Numbered from the stretch's first letter, positions 8,087 through 18,512 are shown. The stretch is DNA of 64,000 nucleotides from Candidatus Midichloria sp. (GCA_030060845.1 CP094379.1:1-64000), one strand, 5' to 3'. Notes: a model not told the origin generated them from the letters alone. Translations and numbers: made by a program.

Positions 8087-9083
8087 TTAATGAATTGACT
8101 GAGGCTGCATGAATAGCTTTGCACAAATTTTTAATTGAAGCATTCCAAGCTTGCAAAAGGAAATGATTGAAGCAAATATATGATTTGATCGAGATATTAC
8201 CTTCTTTGTTAGTGACTTATTTGCATTCTGTTTTATTGATTCATGATATATTTTGATTTGCCACCATTTTTGGTAGATCTCATATAAATGGTCGCTATCA
8301 TGGTCAAGGTCGTTTAATACTAAATAAAGAATGTCAGTTGAATTATCTTCGTTTATGAAGATTTTTCTAATGAGCATCACTGGAGATTCTAATCCTTTGA
8401 GCCACACCTTGATAGATTGACCATCCTTTAGATTTAATGACGAAACTTGTTGAGATTGACCTTGCGTTTTATCATTTTTTGATAAAGCTATAGTGCAATT
8501 TGATTTAATACCTATAATAAAATATTTTTTCGAATCATTTATATATTCTAGATTTTCCTTTGCTCCAAAGCAATTATCAGTCATTACATAATAATACTTT
8601 GTTTATATGGCTTTGTTTTATTAAATTACGAAAATGCTCATTTCTGGTCATACTTGCTTTTTTCTTTACCTTTTTACTCTCAGTATCATAAAATACTATC
8701 TCCTTATGCACAATTTTATAACTCACAGGTAGAGTAACAGCACCAACAAGACAAGAAAGTATGTTTATTCTTTTCACATGCCTTCCTTTAGCATGTGAAT
8801 AATGCCAGCACATAATTTCGTTCTCATTAGTATAAGGTCTTTCTTCAATCGAATCATCCAAAATCAAAATTCTACCTAATTTCTTTTCATTTTTCCTGAC
8901 TTCAGGCTTGATATAACCCCATAGATCCTGTGATCCTAAGGCTGTTCCATTAAAAAATCTAGTAAATTTATTGTGTCCCATCTCACCACATAATAAATCA
9001 GATAAACCAGTAGTTGTTGCATAACTATTTTGACAAATTAAATAGTCTGTATAAATATCTAGTGTTTTATGCATCTTAATCAA
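8087..9083 (-). mobile_element. IS4-like DDE transposase, frameshifted (copy 1)
   Basis: Two overlapping minus-strand frames (9083-8577 and 8584-8087) together make one transposase of about 330 residues. The first half has LDDSIEERPYTNENEIMCWH and KGRHVKRINILS; the second resumes at MTDNCFGAKENLEYI and has KWWQIKIYHESIKQNA. This is the DDE pattern of an IS4-type family common in Rickettsiales. A single extra A near 8583 breaks the frame between the two parts; removing it joins them in a natural context. Parts of the same sequence recur at 21916-22065 and a divergent copy at 60850-61345. Terminal inverted repeats were not resolved. Confidence 0.8.
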
Positions 9084-9590
9084 TTTTTGTTTATAGGATT
9101 ACTATACCTAGTATTACTTCTATCTAGCTTTTTTCTCACTGCGTAGGGTGAGTGAATAGTAGACGTAATAATTTATTTTTTTGCTGGAGAAAGATATATT
9201 GTAGGTGATGAGGGCGGTATTAAAAGAGATGGAAGGAAAGAGTATTTAGCAGCTGAAATTGGGGAGAGATTATTTAAGCCTTTAGAGTATAGCTTAGACT
9301 CAGAGAGCAATACAGAAAAGCAAGTGCTTATACTACCACCTTTTAAGTAGATGGTAAAAGGTCAACAACAGACTCTACTATTAGAGATTTTAAAGAATGG
9401 CATAAAGATTATAATAAAGAAGGAATATTTTTTGTTTCAAGGAGCCTTAATATATTTCCTCAAGAATAACAAATAAAAGCGGTTTTAAAAAAGATATACA
9501 TCATGTTGTGCGTCAAGTATTGATGCCTATAGCTGGAGGCATATATACAATTAATTACTAATAAGTGAGGGTTACATATTTAAAGGAAAA
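9084..9590. other. Degraded region with unassigned coding remnants
   Basis: The plus strand carries three protein-like runs broken by stops: one with AGERYIVGDEGGIKRDG and YLAAEIGERLFKPLEY (about 9182-9350), one with TIRDFKEWHKDYNKEGIFF (about 9376-9465), and one ending GFKKDIHHVVRQVLMPIAGG with a stop near 9563. They may be one gene in decay, on the same strand as the remnants at 7.6-7.9 kb on the other side of the IS element. I do not recognise the family. Confidence 0.4.
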
Positions 9591-9594
9591 AATA

Positions 9595-10425
9595 AAGATT
9601 ATTTCATTTTCATAAATTCTTTAAATATATTAGCCGGCAAGGTGCCCAAGGGAAATACCAAGAATTAGGTCATCTATAAATTCCAATGAACCAGGCATCT
9701 CGGTAGTCTTAGCTAGTTCCTGTTTTGCCATAAACTTTATATTCAGGGATAGCAGCATTTTTGCTAGTGCCATACATCACTGAAGCTGCTAGCATATCCT
9801 TTATTTGAGATATCACATTCTGCTCTAGAACTCTGCTATTATCAAATATTCTACCTTTCTTTAGAGAATATATAGTTTTTTATTAGAATTTGATATATTT
9901 AATATACTAGAATCGTTCACCAGCATCCCATCATTAGCTATAACTGCATAACAAGATACTAAGTCTAATAGTGTTACCTCACTTGCTCCAAGGGGAAGGC
10001 TTGGTAAATTCTTCAAATTGCCTTTGATACAAAGTTTTTCTTGCCATAGAAATTACTTTTTCTGACCTACTGATTCGCCAAATTTAATAGCGACAGTATT
10101 TAATGAATATGCAAAGGCATCAATTAAGGATACAGTACCCATGTATTTTCTTGAGAAATTTTTTGGTTCCCACTTACCAATTTTTACTGCTTCATCTTCA
10201 ATATAACTATCAGCACTATAACTATTTTCTAAAGCTGTTAAATAGACGAATAATTTGAAAAATCGAGCCAGATTGATGTTTTGCAACAACTGCTCTATTA
10301 AATTGTGAATGGGAATAAACCCTTCCTCCCATCATTGCTTTGATTTCACCATTTTTATTCATCATTATAGCTGCAACTTGTATCTTTTTAGATATTTTTA
10401 GTAATGGCCTTTTCAAGGTCATGCT
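9595..10425 (-). pseudogene. mrcA: Penicillin-binding protein 1A, C-terminal part, decayed
   Basis: The transpeptidase domain of a class A penicillin-binding protein can be read in several minus-strand frames. First comes MMNKNGEIKAMMGGR with the QSGSIF active-site region (10422-10222). Then follow KLFVYLTALENSY, IGKWEPKNFSRKYMGTVSL and SLNTVAIKFGESVG (10289-10053), and further on YKVYGKTGTS and DAWFIG near 9740-9690. An extra base lies exactly within the SxxK catalytic motif (SIFK read as SIFQ), and more stops follow. The N-terminal glycosyltransferase domain is absent; nuoF begins upstream. The gene is non-functional. Confidence 0.85.
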
Positions 10426-10484
10426 GAATTTCTAAAGAAAAGGTGGTATGTATATCTAAATCTTGCTTGATATTAGGAATTAAT

Positions 10485-11781
10485 TTAGGTAATTACAGAG
10501 AGTTTATTGTTGTTGAATGTTTTAATACGATTTTCTATTTCATTTCTGAAATGTCTAATCAAACCTTGAACCTGCCATGCAGCAGCATCTCCAAGCGCGC
10601 AAATTGTATGGCCCTCTATTTGTTTAGTAATTTCATAAAGCTTATCTATTTCTTCGGACTGTGCATTGCCTTTAACCAGCTTCAACATAATTCTATATAT
10701 CCAGCCAGTTCCTTCCCTACAAGGTGTACACTGACCACAAGATTCGTGCATATAAAATTTTGACAGTCTTGCTATTACTTCTATCAGATCTGTTGATCTA
10801 TCCATTACTATAACACCAGCAGTTCCAAGTCCTGATTGTACATCTCTTAAGCTATCAAAATCCATCAAAACATCTTCACATATTTTCTTAGGTAACATTG
10901 GTACTGATGAACCACCTGGAATAACGGCTAAAAGGTTATCCCAGCCACCTCTTACTCCTCCTGCGTATCTTTCAATTAATTCCTTAAGAGGGATAGACAT
11001 TTCTGCTTCAACGTTACAAGGCTTATTAACATGACCAGATATACAAAAAACCTTTGTACCACTGTTGTTAGGCTTACCGAAAGAAAGAAACCAATCAGCG
11101 GTGCGTCTCATAATAGTTGGAACAACGGCAATAGTTTCAATATTATTTACAGTTGTTGGATTGCCAAATAAACCAACTACGGCTGGAAAAGTTGGTGGCT
11201 TAAGTCTCTTGGCATGCCCTTTCTACCTTCTAAGCTATTGAGAAGGGCTGTTTCCTCCCCACAAATATATGCTCCAGCTCCTCTATGTAGGTAAATATCA
11301 AAATTCTTGCTGCTGCCACAAGCATTTTTCCCAATTAATCCAGCTTCATATGCTTCATCAATTGCTTTTTGTAAAGCAATTGCTTCGTTATAAAATTCAC
11401 CGCGGATATAAATGTAGGCAGCTTTTGCTCGAATTGCATGACCAGCTATGAGGCAGCCTTCAATAATTTTATGAGGTTCATGTCTTATGATATCCCTATC
11501 TTTGCAAGTTCCAGGCTCACTTTCATCTGCATTAACAACTAGATAAGAAGGATTTTTTTGCTTGGAGTTTTAGGCATAAAAGACCATTTTGCTCCGGTTG
11601 AGAATCCAGCACCGCCTCTGCCTCTTAAACCAGATTTTTTGATTTCCTCAATTACTGCATCAGGCTCTAATTTTAAAAATTTTATTGTTTCATCCCAGTC
11701 CCCACGCTTTTTTGCAGACTTTAAGTTAGCATTATCTTGGCCGTAAAGATTAGAAAAAATTTTATCAGTATCCTTTAACAT
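10485..11781 (-). pseudogene. nuoF: NADH-quinone oxidoreductase subunit F, two frameshifts
   Basis: NuoF holds FMN and the NADH site of complex I. The minus strand starts [15 protein letters not shown] and reads through [16 protein letters not shown] (NADH/FMN loop). It loses frame at 11551-11557, where a run of seven A residues is one short of the eight needed for [18 protein letters not shown]. The frame then holds through [19 protein letters not shown] and [15 protein letters not shown]. It breaks again near 11205, where two extra bases (GA) sit in GMPRLKPP, and the remaining 208 codons are open, with the cluster ligands in [12 protein letters not shown]. Everything else is full length and well conserved. 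This is a very recent pseudogene or contains sequencing errors. Confidence 0.85.
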
Positions 11782-11837
11782 GATGCAAAAACACTACCTA
11801 AGTTTTTTACATATAATAAAAACAAAACTAATTCATT

Positions 11838-12440
11838 TCAAGAAATTATATAATTCAAGATCACCTTCCGTATCTTTTCTACACCCTCTTTATTTTTACT
11901 ACTTGCTATTAAAGCATTTGGCTCAAGAAAGGGATATTTAGCATTAAAAGTAGTGATTGATTTTAAAATTTCCATTTCATTTTTATTTAGCTTATCAACT
12001 TTAGTATAGATAATTCTACATCTAACTCCAGCTTCATTTAGTTGTTCGATGAGGTTTAAATCTACTGCTTTAAATCCAATTCTGCTATCTATCAAGATAA
12101 AAACAAGCTTTAATTGTTGGCGATTTTTCATATACTCTAAGTTAAACTCTTGCCACTTCTGCACTTCCTTTATTGGAGCTGAAGCATAGCCATAGCCCGG
12201 TAGGTCTACTATAATGAATTCAGGTAATTTGAAAAAATTAATTTGTTGAGTCCTGCCTGGGGTTTTTGAAGTTTTTGCAATTTTTAAATTTCCAATAATG
12301 GCGTTAATTAAACTTGATTTGCCAACATTTGATCTTCCTATGAAGGCAATTTCTGGTAATTGAGTTTTTGGTAAGTTCCGCGAATTAGTTGCGCTAGTTA
12401 AGAAGATTGTTTGGTTGAAGAGCATAGTATTTTTAACCAC
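11838..12440 (-). CDS. engB: Ribosome biogenesis GTPase EngB (YsxC/YihA)
   Basis: An essential GTPase that assists 50S subunit assembly. The 200-residue protein has the G1 loop GRSNVGKS at 35-42, a G2 region TPGRTQQINFF, G3 DLPG at 79-82 followed by the family-specific YGYA, and G4 TKVDK at 146-150. Length is normal. It starts 57 bp left of nuoF's start on the same strand order (engB first, then nuoF), and diverges from the 69-aa gene on its other side. Confidence 0.95.
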   Translation of the reverse strand: MVKNTMLFNQTIFLTSATNSRNLPKTQLPEIAFIGRSNVGKSSLINAIIGNLKIAKTSKTPGRTQQINFFKLPEFIIVDLPGYGYASAPIKEVQKWQEFNLEYMKNRQQLKLVFILIDSRIGFKAVDLNLIEQLNEAGVRCRIIYTKVDKLNKNEMEILKSITTFNAKYPFLEPNALIASSKNKEGVEKIRKVILNYIIS

Positions 12441-12533
12441 TATATAGGAAGTTAAGTATTACTTGACTAATTACATAAAATGTCCATAATTATGTTATAG
12501 AATTTAACATAAAGATTAACTTGGTTCAAGTAT

Positions 12534-12743
12534 ATGACAGCGAAGGGTGTGAAAATATCAAAAAATAACATTGCTAACCGTGGTGCTTCTGCATTTTTGA
12601 AAAAAGTGAATGGAAAAGAAGTGAAACCTGTAATGTATAAAGGTGGAAAAATAGGGCATGGCAATTATGTGGCAGCTAAATTTGATAACGGGGATCTAGT
12701 TCGTGATGCAACTGGGAGACCAGTTCCTTATCAAGTTTTGTAA
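12534..12743 (+). CDS. Conserved-looking 69-aa protein of unknown function
   Basis: A short basic protein beginning MTAKGVKISKNNIANRGASA, with the Gly-rich central part YKGGKIGHGNYVAAKF and ending DATGRPVPYQVL. I believe similar small proteins occur in Rickettsia, but I cannot name a family and this is from memory. There is no signal peptide or membrane segment. The Gly/Lys/Asn pattern with GHGNYV suggests a compact beta-rich fold. It lies between engB (divergent) and suhB (same strand, 44 bp away), and keeps a clean frame in a region where many genes are broken. Confidence 0.65.
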   Translation: MTAKGVKISKNNIANRGASAFLKKVNGKEVKPVMYKGGKIGHGNYVAAKFDNGDLVRDATGRPVPYQVL

Positions 12744-12787
12744 GCTTTAAAATCTTAATACATTAATTCTTGAGTTTTTGGCCTAAT

Positions 12788-13585
12788 ATGAATAGCAAGA
12801 GATCTAATTTAATGAACTTTCTAATAAAAACCTGCGATAAGGTGAGTAACGCAATTATTAGGGATTTCTATGAATTGGGAAAGTTGCAGGTCTCTAAAAA
12901 AGATTTAGTAAGATTTGTCACAAATGCTGACGTGAAAGCGGAGAAAATTATTATTAAAGAGCTATCTCATTTTTTTCCAGATAGTAACTTCTTATTAGAA
13001 GAGCGGGGCAAAATTATTAATGATCCTGAATTCGATTATCAGTGGATAGTTGATGCTATTGATGGAACTTTGAATTTCATGCGTGGTAATCCACATTTTT
13101 GTATTTCAATTGCACTTGAAGCGGCAAATCCAGAAAAAGAAATTGTTGCTGGAATTATCTATTGCCCAATTACAAGGGAGATTTACTGGGCTGAAAAGAG
13201 CAAGGGAGCTTATTATATAGATAACTTTCATTTAGAGAGGAAAATAAAAGTTTCTAGTAGAGAAAAATTATCAGAAGCAGTTGGTACAGTAAGCAGTATT
13301 TTAGGAAATTACTCTGATGAAGAGAAAAGAATTTATTTGCTTTTGAAAGAGCAAAAGACCAGATTTCGCATTACTGGATCTGCTGCTTTAGATATGGCAT
13401 ATGTTGCCAGTGGTAGATTTGACTTTTGCATACACGATATAATTAAAATTTGGGATATTGCAGCTGGTACACTTTTAATTAGAGAAGCAGGGGGGATTGT
13501 TTCTGATTTTAAAAGCAATAAGAAAATAGAAGAAGGAAGCGGTATAATTGGGGCTAATCCTACTCTTTATAGCTTAATAATGTAG
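12788..13585 (+). CDS. suhB: Inositol monophosphatase family protein SuhB
   Basis: A Mg-dependent phosphatase of the FIG/IMPase superfamily. SuhB proteins also bind ribosomes and RNA polymerase during rRNA transcription. About 265 residues from the ATG at 12788; a TTG start at 12770 is open too but adds residues not typical of the family. Metal-binding motifs are present: LEERG (Glu ligand), then VDAIDGTLNF, where the usual VDPxDGTxNF has Ala for Pro, and IWDIAAGTLLIREAGG near the C-terminus. The stop codon is overlapped by a dispersed repeat (copy D). Confidence 0.9.
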   Translation: MNSKRSNLMNFLIKTCDKVSNAIIRDFYELGKLQVSKKDLVRFVTNADVKAEKIIIKELSHFFPDSNFLLEERGKIINDPEFDYQWIVDAIDGTLNFMRGNPHFCISIALEAANPEKEIVAGIIYCPITREIYWAEKSKGAYYIDNFHLERKIKVSSREKLSEAVGTVSSILGNYSDEEKRIYLLLKEQKTRFRITGSAALDMAYVASGRFDFCIHDIIKIWDIAAGTLLIREAGGIVSDFKSNKKIEEGSGIIGANPTLYSLIM

Positions 13586-13690
13586 CTAAGCCTTTGCTTT
13601 TTTACACGGCCAGCCTTGGGCACAACTAGCACTCAAAGGGGCAAGGTGGTCTACCTATTGGTAACTAGCTTTAGTTTTATGATATCAAAA
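13583..13690 (+). repeat. Dispersed MITE-like repeat, partial (copy D)
   Basis: Begins TAGCTAAGCCTTTGCTTTTTTACACGGCC at the suhB stop and runs through AGCCTTGGGC to AACTAGCTTTAGTTTTATGATATCAAAA. The start matches the ends of the short copies and the body resembles 5365-5470 and 41930-42030. The rest of the interval up to 13845 holds nothing I can identify. Confidence 0.5.
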
Positions 13691-13845
13691 AGCCACCAAG
13701 CTATTTTAGAAGAAGATTACTTAACCAACTCTATATGCTATATACTTGATAACACTTCAAGTTAAAGAAGTATAACATAATAAACATAATAAGCTTATAT
13801 CCTAGCTTTTGCTAACAACTCTGTATTAAAGTTTTTTAAAAAAAC

Positions 13846-16221
13846 TCAAAGAGACGTTTTTAAAGATTTTTTCTCTTTAGTATCCTCACCTTTGTTGTTG
13901 GACGAGGTTTTTTTAATTATTTCAAGTGCTTCTTCAATCGTAATCAAAACTGGATCTATCTTAGCTGTTCTTAAAGAAATATACTCGCCACCTCGCTCTA
14001 AATACGGACCAAGTTTTCCTATCCCAGCTTTTATTAATACTCCTTCTTGGTCAGTACCAATTTCTCTTGGCATATTTAATAAACCAATTGCATAATTCAA
14101 ATCTACATTCTGATAATTTAAATCTTTAGGTAATCCTGCTCTTTTAACTTTTTTGCCTTCTCTCTGTTGAACATACAATCCATAAGGACCTTTTCTTATC
14201 GAAATTTCTTCTTTAGTATTCGGATTATTGCCAAGGATTTTTGGCAAGTAGGAGTTTGATTGATTATTATCAATATCTGGTAAGTTGTCATTATTCGAGC
14301 CAATTGCTTTAGTATAATTACAGCTTGGATAATTAGAGCAAGCTAGAAATGAACCGAAGCGACCATTTTTTAAATGCAATTTTCCGTTAGTACATTTGCC
14401 ACATTTAATTACTTCATCAATAGATTTACCATTCTGTAGTATTTCTTTATGGAATAAGTAGTTTAGCAACTGCTCTTCCATTTTAATTAGTATTTCTGAC
14501 GTTTTTATTGATAAAATTTCATCAGTCTTATTTTTGAAGGGGTGCCAAAAATCTTTCATAACTTTTTTCCATATAACTTTACCAGCAGCAATTTCATCGA
14601 GCTGGCTTTCTAAATTAGCCGTAAAATCATATTCTACATATTGATTAAAAAATAAAGTTAAAAAGGTATTCACTAATCTGCCTCTTAGTTCAGGTGTAAA
14701 GCGTTTTTTCTCAAAAACAACATATTTTCTATCTTGAAGAATCGAGATGATTGTAGGATATGTAGAAGGCCGCCCAATACCCAGTTCCTCCATTCTTTTT
14801 ACTAAACTAGCTTCAGTATAACGTGGAGGCGGTTGGGTAAAATGTTGCTCCTTTACTGCTTCTGATAATTCTAATAATTCTTTTTCTTTTAAAATTGGTA
14901 AGATCTTATCTTTCTCTTCGTCAGCATCATCGATATCTTCTCTGTACACCTTATAAAAGCCAAGGAATGCGATAGATGAGCCAGTTGCTCTAAGTATATT
15001 GCCTTGATTGTCAGCAATATCTACACTCATAACATCTAAAATAGCACTAGCCATTTGACTTGCAACTAATCTATTCCATATTAATTCATACAGTTTAAAT
15101 TGATCTTCTTCTAAGAAATTCTTAATGCTTTCGGGTTTTTTAAACACATCCGTTGGCCTAATAGCTTCATGAGCTTCTTGGGCATTTTTTGTTTTTGTCT
15201 TATAAACCCTTGGAGATGGGGGTAAATAGTTACTACCATATGCTTTAGTAATTAGATCACTTATAGCTTTTGCTGCTTCAGCTGATATACTAATGCTATC
15301 TGTTCTCATATAGGTTATCAAACCAGTTAACTCGCCGTTTATGTTAATACTTTCATATAATTTTTGAGCAATTTTAGCAGTTTTTTTGGCAGGAAATCCC
15401 AGTTTTCTCGATGCTTCTTGTATCATAGTTGATGTAGAAAAAGGAGCCTGAGGGTTTCTATTAACTTTCTTCTTTTCGATGCTTTTTACGCTGAAATTGC
15501 TATCCTTGATTTCGGCAATTATATCAGCAGCTTGAGCTTCGTTAACTATAGTAAATTTTTCGAGCTTTCTGCCTTGAAATTCTATTAAAGTGCTATCAAA
15601 TTTCTCACCCTTTTCAGTAAAAAAGTGACCATGAATACTCCAATATTCTTGGCTCTTAAAGCTTTCTATTTCCGCTTCCCTTTCGCATATCATTCTAAGA
15701 GCAACTGATTGGACACGGCCAGCAGACCTACTACTGGGTAGCTTTCTCCACAATACTGGCGATAACGTAAAACCAACTAAATAGTCCAATCCTTGCCTTG
15801 TTTTTTGAGCACTAACAAGGTCATCATTAAGATCTCTAGGGTTTTTTAGCGCCTCTAGTATTGCTTTTTTGGTTATTTCATGAAAAACAGCCCTATGCAC
15901 TTTGGTGGAGCTTTTTATAGCCTTTTTTTGCTTAAGAATTTCCAATATATGCCATGATATAGCTTCCCCCTCTCTATCAGGATCGGTTGCAAGATATATA
16001 TGATCGGAATGTTTAGCTTCAGCCACAATTGCAACAAGTTGCTTTACTGCTTTGGGAATAATTTCATAACGCATTGCAAAATCATGATTTGGATCAACTG
16101 CTCCTTCCTCTGATGGCAATGACCTGACGTGCCCGTGAGAAGATACAACTTTATAGCTAGGACCAAGATATTTGCTTATGGTTTTAGCCTTTGCAGGCGA
16201 TTCTACTATTAAGAGATTCAT
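13846..16221 (-). CDS. topA: DNA topoisomerase I
   Basis: A type IA topoisomerase that relaxes negative supercoils. The 791-residue protein has the N-terminal Toprim domain (MNLLIVESPAKAKTISKYLG; acidic triad in ATDPDREGEAISWH at 78-91) and the catalytic tyrosine Y304 in LITYMRTDS. The core ends with RFTPELRGRLVNTF and YTEASLVKRMEELGIGRPSTYP. The C-terminal part has one clear four-cysteine zinc ribbon (CGKCTNG to LACSNYPSC) and then TopA-type repeats with GPYGLYVQ. E. coli has three zinc ribbons; a reduced number is usual in alphaproteobacteria. The coding frame is intact. Confidence 0.97.
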   Translation of the reverse strand: MNLLIVESPAKAKTISKYLGPSYKVVSSHGHVRSLPSEEGAVDPNHDFAMRYEIIPKAVKQLVAIVAEAKHSDHIYLATDPDREGEAISWHILEILKQKKAIKSSTKVHRAVFHEITKKAILEALKNPRDLNDDLVSAQKTRQGLDYLVGFTLSPVLWRKLPSSRSAGRVQSVALRMICEREAEIESFKSQEYWSIHGHFFTEKGEKFDSTLIEFQGRKLEKFTIVNEAQAADIIAEIKDSNFSVKSIEKKKVNRNPQAPFSTSTMIQEASRKLGFPAKKTAKIAQKLYESININGELTGLITYMRTDSISISAEAAKAISDLITKAYGSNYLPPSPRVYKTKTKNAQEAHEAIRPTDVFKKPESIKNFLEEDQFKLYELIWNRLVASQMASAILDVMSVDIADNQGNILRATGSSIAFLGFYKVYREDIDDADEEKDKILPILKEKELLELSEAVKEQHFTQPPPRYTEASLVKRMEELGIGRPSTYPTIISILQDRKYVVFEKKRFTPELRGRLVNTFLTLFFNQYVEYDFTANLESQLDEIAAGKVIWKKVMKDFWHPFKNKTDEILSIKTSEILIKMEEQLLNYLFHKEILQNGKSIDEVIKCGKCTNGKLHLKNGRFGSFLACSNYPSCNYTKAIGSNNDNLPDIDNNQSNSYLPKILGNNPNTKEEISIRKGPYGLYVQQREGKKVKRAGLPKDLNYQNVDLNYAIGLLNMPREIGTDQEGVLIKAGIGKLGPYLERGGEYISLRTAKIDPVLITIEEALEIIKKTSSNNKGEDTKEKKSLKTSL

Positions 16222-16310
16222 ACAAAAATTATCATTGCTTTAAGAGTATGAAAATTACATAATCCAGTGTATGTTGCAATACGATTTTTTTAAGCTTATA
16301 TAATCTTTTT

Positions 16311-16445
16311 ATGAAAAATAAAACATTAATGTCGGTAATACTAATTATAACAGGCATTCTAGCGTTTACAATTATACAGATTGCAAACTTAGATTTAAAA
16401 CCGAAAGCAAAATTAACTTCTAAAACGGTGAATCTAATTAAGTAA
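16311..16445 (+). CDS. Short single-pass membrane protein upstream of uvrB
   Basis: A 44-codon frame with ATG at 16311 whose TAA overlaps the ATG of uvrB (TAATG). It begins [19 protein letters not shown], giving one membrane helix of about 20 residues, followed by a basic tail rich in Lys and Thr. The stop-start overlap suggests translational coupling with uvrB. I do not recognise it. It could also be a chance frame, but position and composition favour a real mini-gene. Confidence 0.5.
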   Translation: MKNKTLMSVILIITGILAFTIIQIANLDLKPKAKLTSKTVNLIK

Positions 16446-18430
16446 TGGTATTATTCAACCTTAATTCTGAATATCAACCTTCTGGGGATCAACCAGCTGC
16501 CATAGAACAACTTTTAACTGGACTTAAAAATAGACAGAAAAATCAAATTTTACTTGGTGTTACAGGCTCAGGTAAAACTTTTACTATGGCAAATGTAATT
16601 GCACGACATAAAAAGCCAACCTTAATTATGGCTCATAATAAGACCTTAGCAGCCCAATTATATAGCGAAATGAAAAGTTTTTTTCCAAATAATGCAGTTG
16701 AATATTTCGTTTCTTACTATGATTATTACCAACCAGAAGCATATATACCTAGATCTGATTTATATATAGAAAAGGACTCTAGCATAAATGATAAGCTGGA
16801 TCTACTCAGGCACTCTGCAACAAGAGCATTACTTGAAAGAAAAGATGTGATAGTTGTTTCTTCTGTTTCTTGTATTTATGGTCTTGGATCTCCTGAACTA
16901 TACTTAAGAATGACTTTTTTAATTAAAGCCGGAGAAAAACTTAATAGATCTTATTTAATAGAAAAATTGGTTGAGCTACAATATGAAAGAAATGATGTGA
17001 AATTTACTAGAGGTACATTTCGTATTAAGGGGGATATAGTTGATATATTTCCATCACATTATCAAGATAGAGCCTGGAAAATAAGCTTTTTTGGTAATGA
17101 TATAGAAAAAATACATGAATTCGATGTTTTAACTGGTAATAAAATACAGCTATTAAAAGAAATAGTCATATTTGCAAATAGTCACTATATCACTCCAAGG
17201 CTTACTTTATTGCAAGCTATCAAGGAAATAAAGGCTGAAAAAGAACACAGGATTGAATATTTTAAGGCAAATAATTTGCTTGCTGAAGCTCAAAGACTAG
17301 AGCAAAGAGTAAATCTTGATTTGGAGATGATAGAACAATCTGGGAGTTGTAAAGGAATAGAAAACTATTCTCGTTATCTCTCAGGTAGGAATGCAGGCGA
17401 GCCGCCGCCTACACTATTTGAATATTTATCTCATGATACATTATTAATTGTTGATGAAAGCCACGTAACAACTCCGCAAATAAGAGGTATGTTTAACAGC
17501 GATAGAGCAAGAAAGGAAGTCTTAGTTAATTATGGTTTTAGGTTACCATCAGCGCTTGATAACAGGCCTTTAAAATTTGAGGAGTGGGATGCAATGCGTC
17601 CCCAAACTATATTTGTTTCTGCGACTCCTGGTCCTATGGAACTTGAAATGACCAACGGAAAATATGTGGAACAAATTATAAGGCCAACTGGATTGCTTGA
17701 TCCAATTTGTATTATACGACCAGTTGAAATTCAAGTAGATGACCTACTGAATGAATGTAAGGAAGTAACCGCAAATTTGAGCAGAGTTTTAGTTACCACT
17801 CTTACCAAAAAAATGGTGGAAGACTTAACTGGTTATTTGACAGATATAAATATTAAAGCGGTTTACCTACATTCTGATGTTGAAACATTAGAAAGGGTTG
17901 AAATCATAAAGAAACTCAGAGAAGGAGTATATGACGTGCTTGTTGGGGTAAATCTTTTGAGGGAAGGACTTGATATTCCAGAGTGTGCTTTAGTTGCAAT
18001 TTTAGATGCTGATAAAGAGGGTTTCTTGCGCTCTGAAACTTCATTGATTCAATCAATAGGACGTGCTGCCAGAAATATCAATGGTAGAGTTATATTATAC
18101 GCAGATAAAATGACTGGCTCACTAAAAAAGGCAATTGATGAAACTAATAGACGTAGGAGAATCCAGGAAGAATATAATAAAGAACATAATATTATTCCTA
18201 AGACTATAATTAAACCTATAAGCAATGCTTTGGAAGAAGCAATAACTGCTATCGAGGGGCATGATCAAGTTACCTCTAAAAAAAAAGGTAAGTCGCATTT
18301 AAGTAAGGTAGATTTAGAGAAATATATAGAGAAATTGCGTAAGCAAATGATTTCAGAGGCCAAGTTGTTAAATTTTGAAGCTGCAGCAAAAATTAGAGAC
18401 GAGATAAAAGAACTCGAGATAGATTTATGA
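16445..18430 (+). CDS. uvrB: UvrABC excinuclease subunit B
   Basis: The damage-verification helicase-like subunit of nucleotide excision repair, which pairs with UvrA and then UvrC. It has 661 residues with Walker A GVTGSGKT at 38-45 and the beta-hairpin region with [12 protein letters not shown] (about residues 92-103). Also present are the DEAD-box-like VDESHVT, motif V/VI with [11 protein letters not shown] and QSIGRAARN, and a C-terminal UVR domain (last 35 residues, [20 protein letters not shown]). Length and motifs are complete. Confidence 0.97.
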   Translation: MVLFNLNSEYQPSGDQPAAIEQLLTGLKNRQKNQILLGVTGSGKTFTMANVIARHKKPTLIMAHNKTLAAQLYSEMKSFFPNNAVEYFVSYYDYYQPEAYIPRSDLYIEKDSSINDKLDLLRHSATRALLERKDVIVVSSVSCIYGLGSPELYLRMTFLIKAGEKLNRSYLIEKLVELQYERNDVKFTRGTFRIKGDIVDIFPSHYQDRAWKISFFGNDIEKIHEFDVLTGNKIQLLKEIVIFANSHYITPRLTLLQAIKEIKAEKEHRIEYFKANNLLAEAQRLEQRVNLDLEMIEQSGSCKGIENYSRYLSGRNAGEPPPTLFEYLSHDTLLIVDESHVTTPQIRGMFNSDRARKEVLVNYGFRLPSALDNRPLKFEEWDAMRPQTIFVSATPGPMELEMTNGKYVEQIIRPTGLLDPICIIRPVEIQVDDLLNECKEVTANLSRVLVTTLTKKMVEDLTGYLTDINIKAVYLHSDVETLERVEIIKKLREGVYDVLVGVNLLREGLDIPECALVAILDADKEGFLRSETSLIQSIGRAARNINGRVILYADKMTGSLKKAIDETNRRRRIQEEYNKEHNIIPKTIIKPISNALEEAITAIEGHDQVTSKKKGKSHLSKVDLEKYIEKLRKQMISEAKLLNFEAAAKIRDEIKELEIDL

Positions 18431-18512
18431 ATTTATGATAAAAAACTTTTTCGAGCTTGATACACTCTCTGTTGCTTTATATTTAGGGATATATTAAATT
18501 GGAAATTTGATG

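Noticed and set aside
10443..10763. 106-codon plus-strand frame
   Set aside because: Antisense to nuoF, whose minus-strand text is clearly conserved with cluster-binding cysteines.
12770..12787. TTG start of suhB 18 bp upstream of the chosen ATG
   Set aside because: The ATG at 12788 gives the usual family N-terminus; the added residues have no counterpart.
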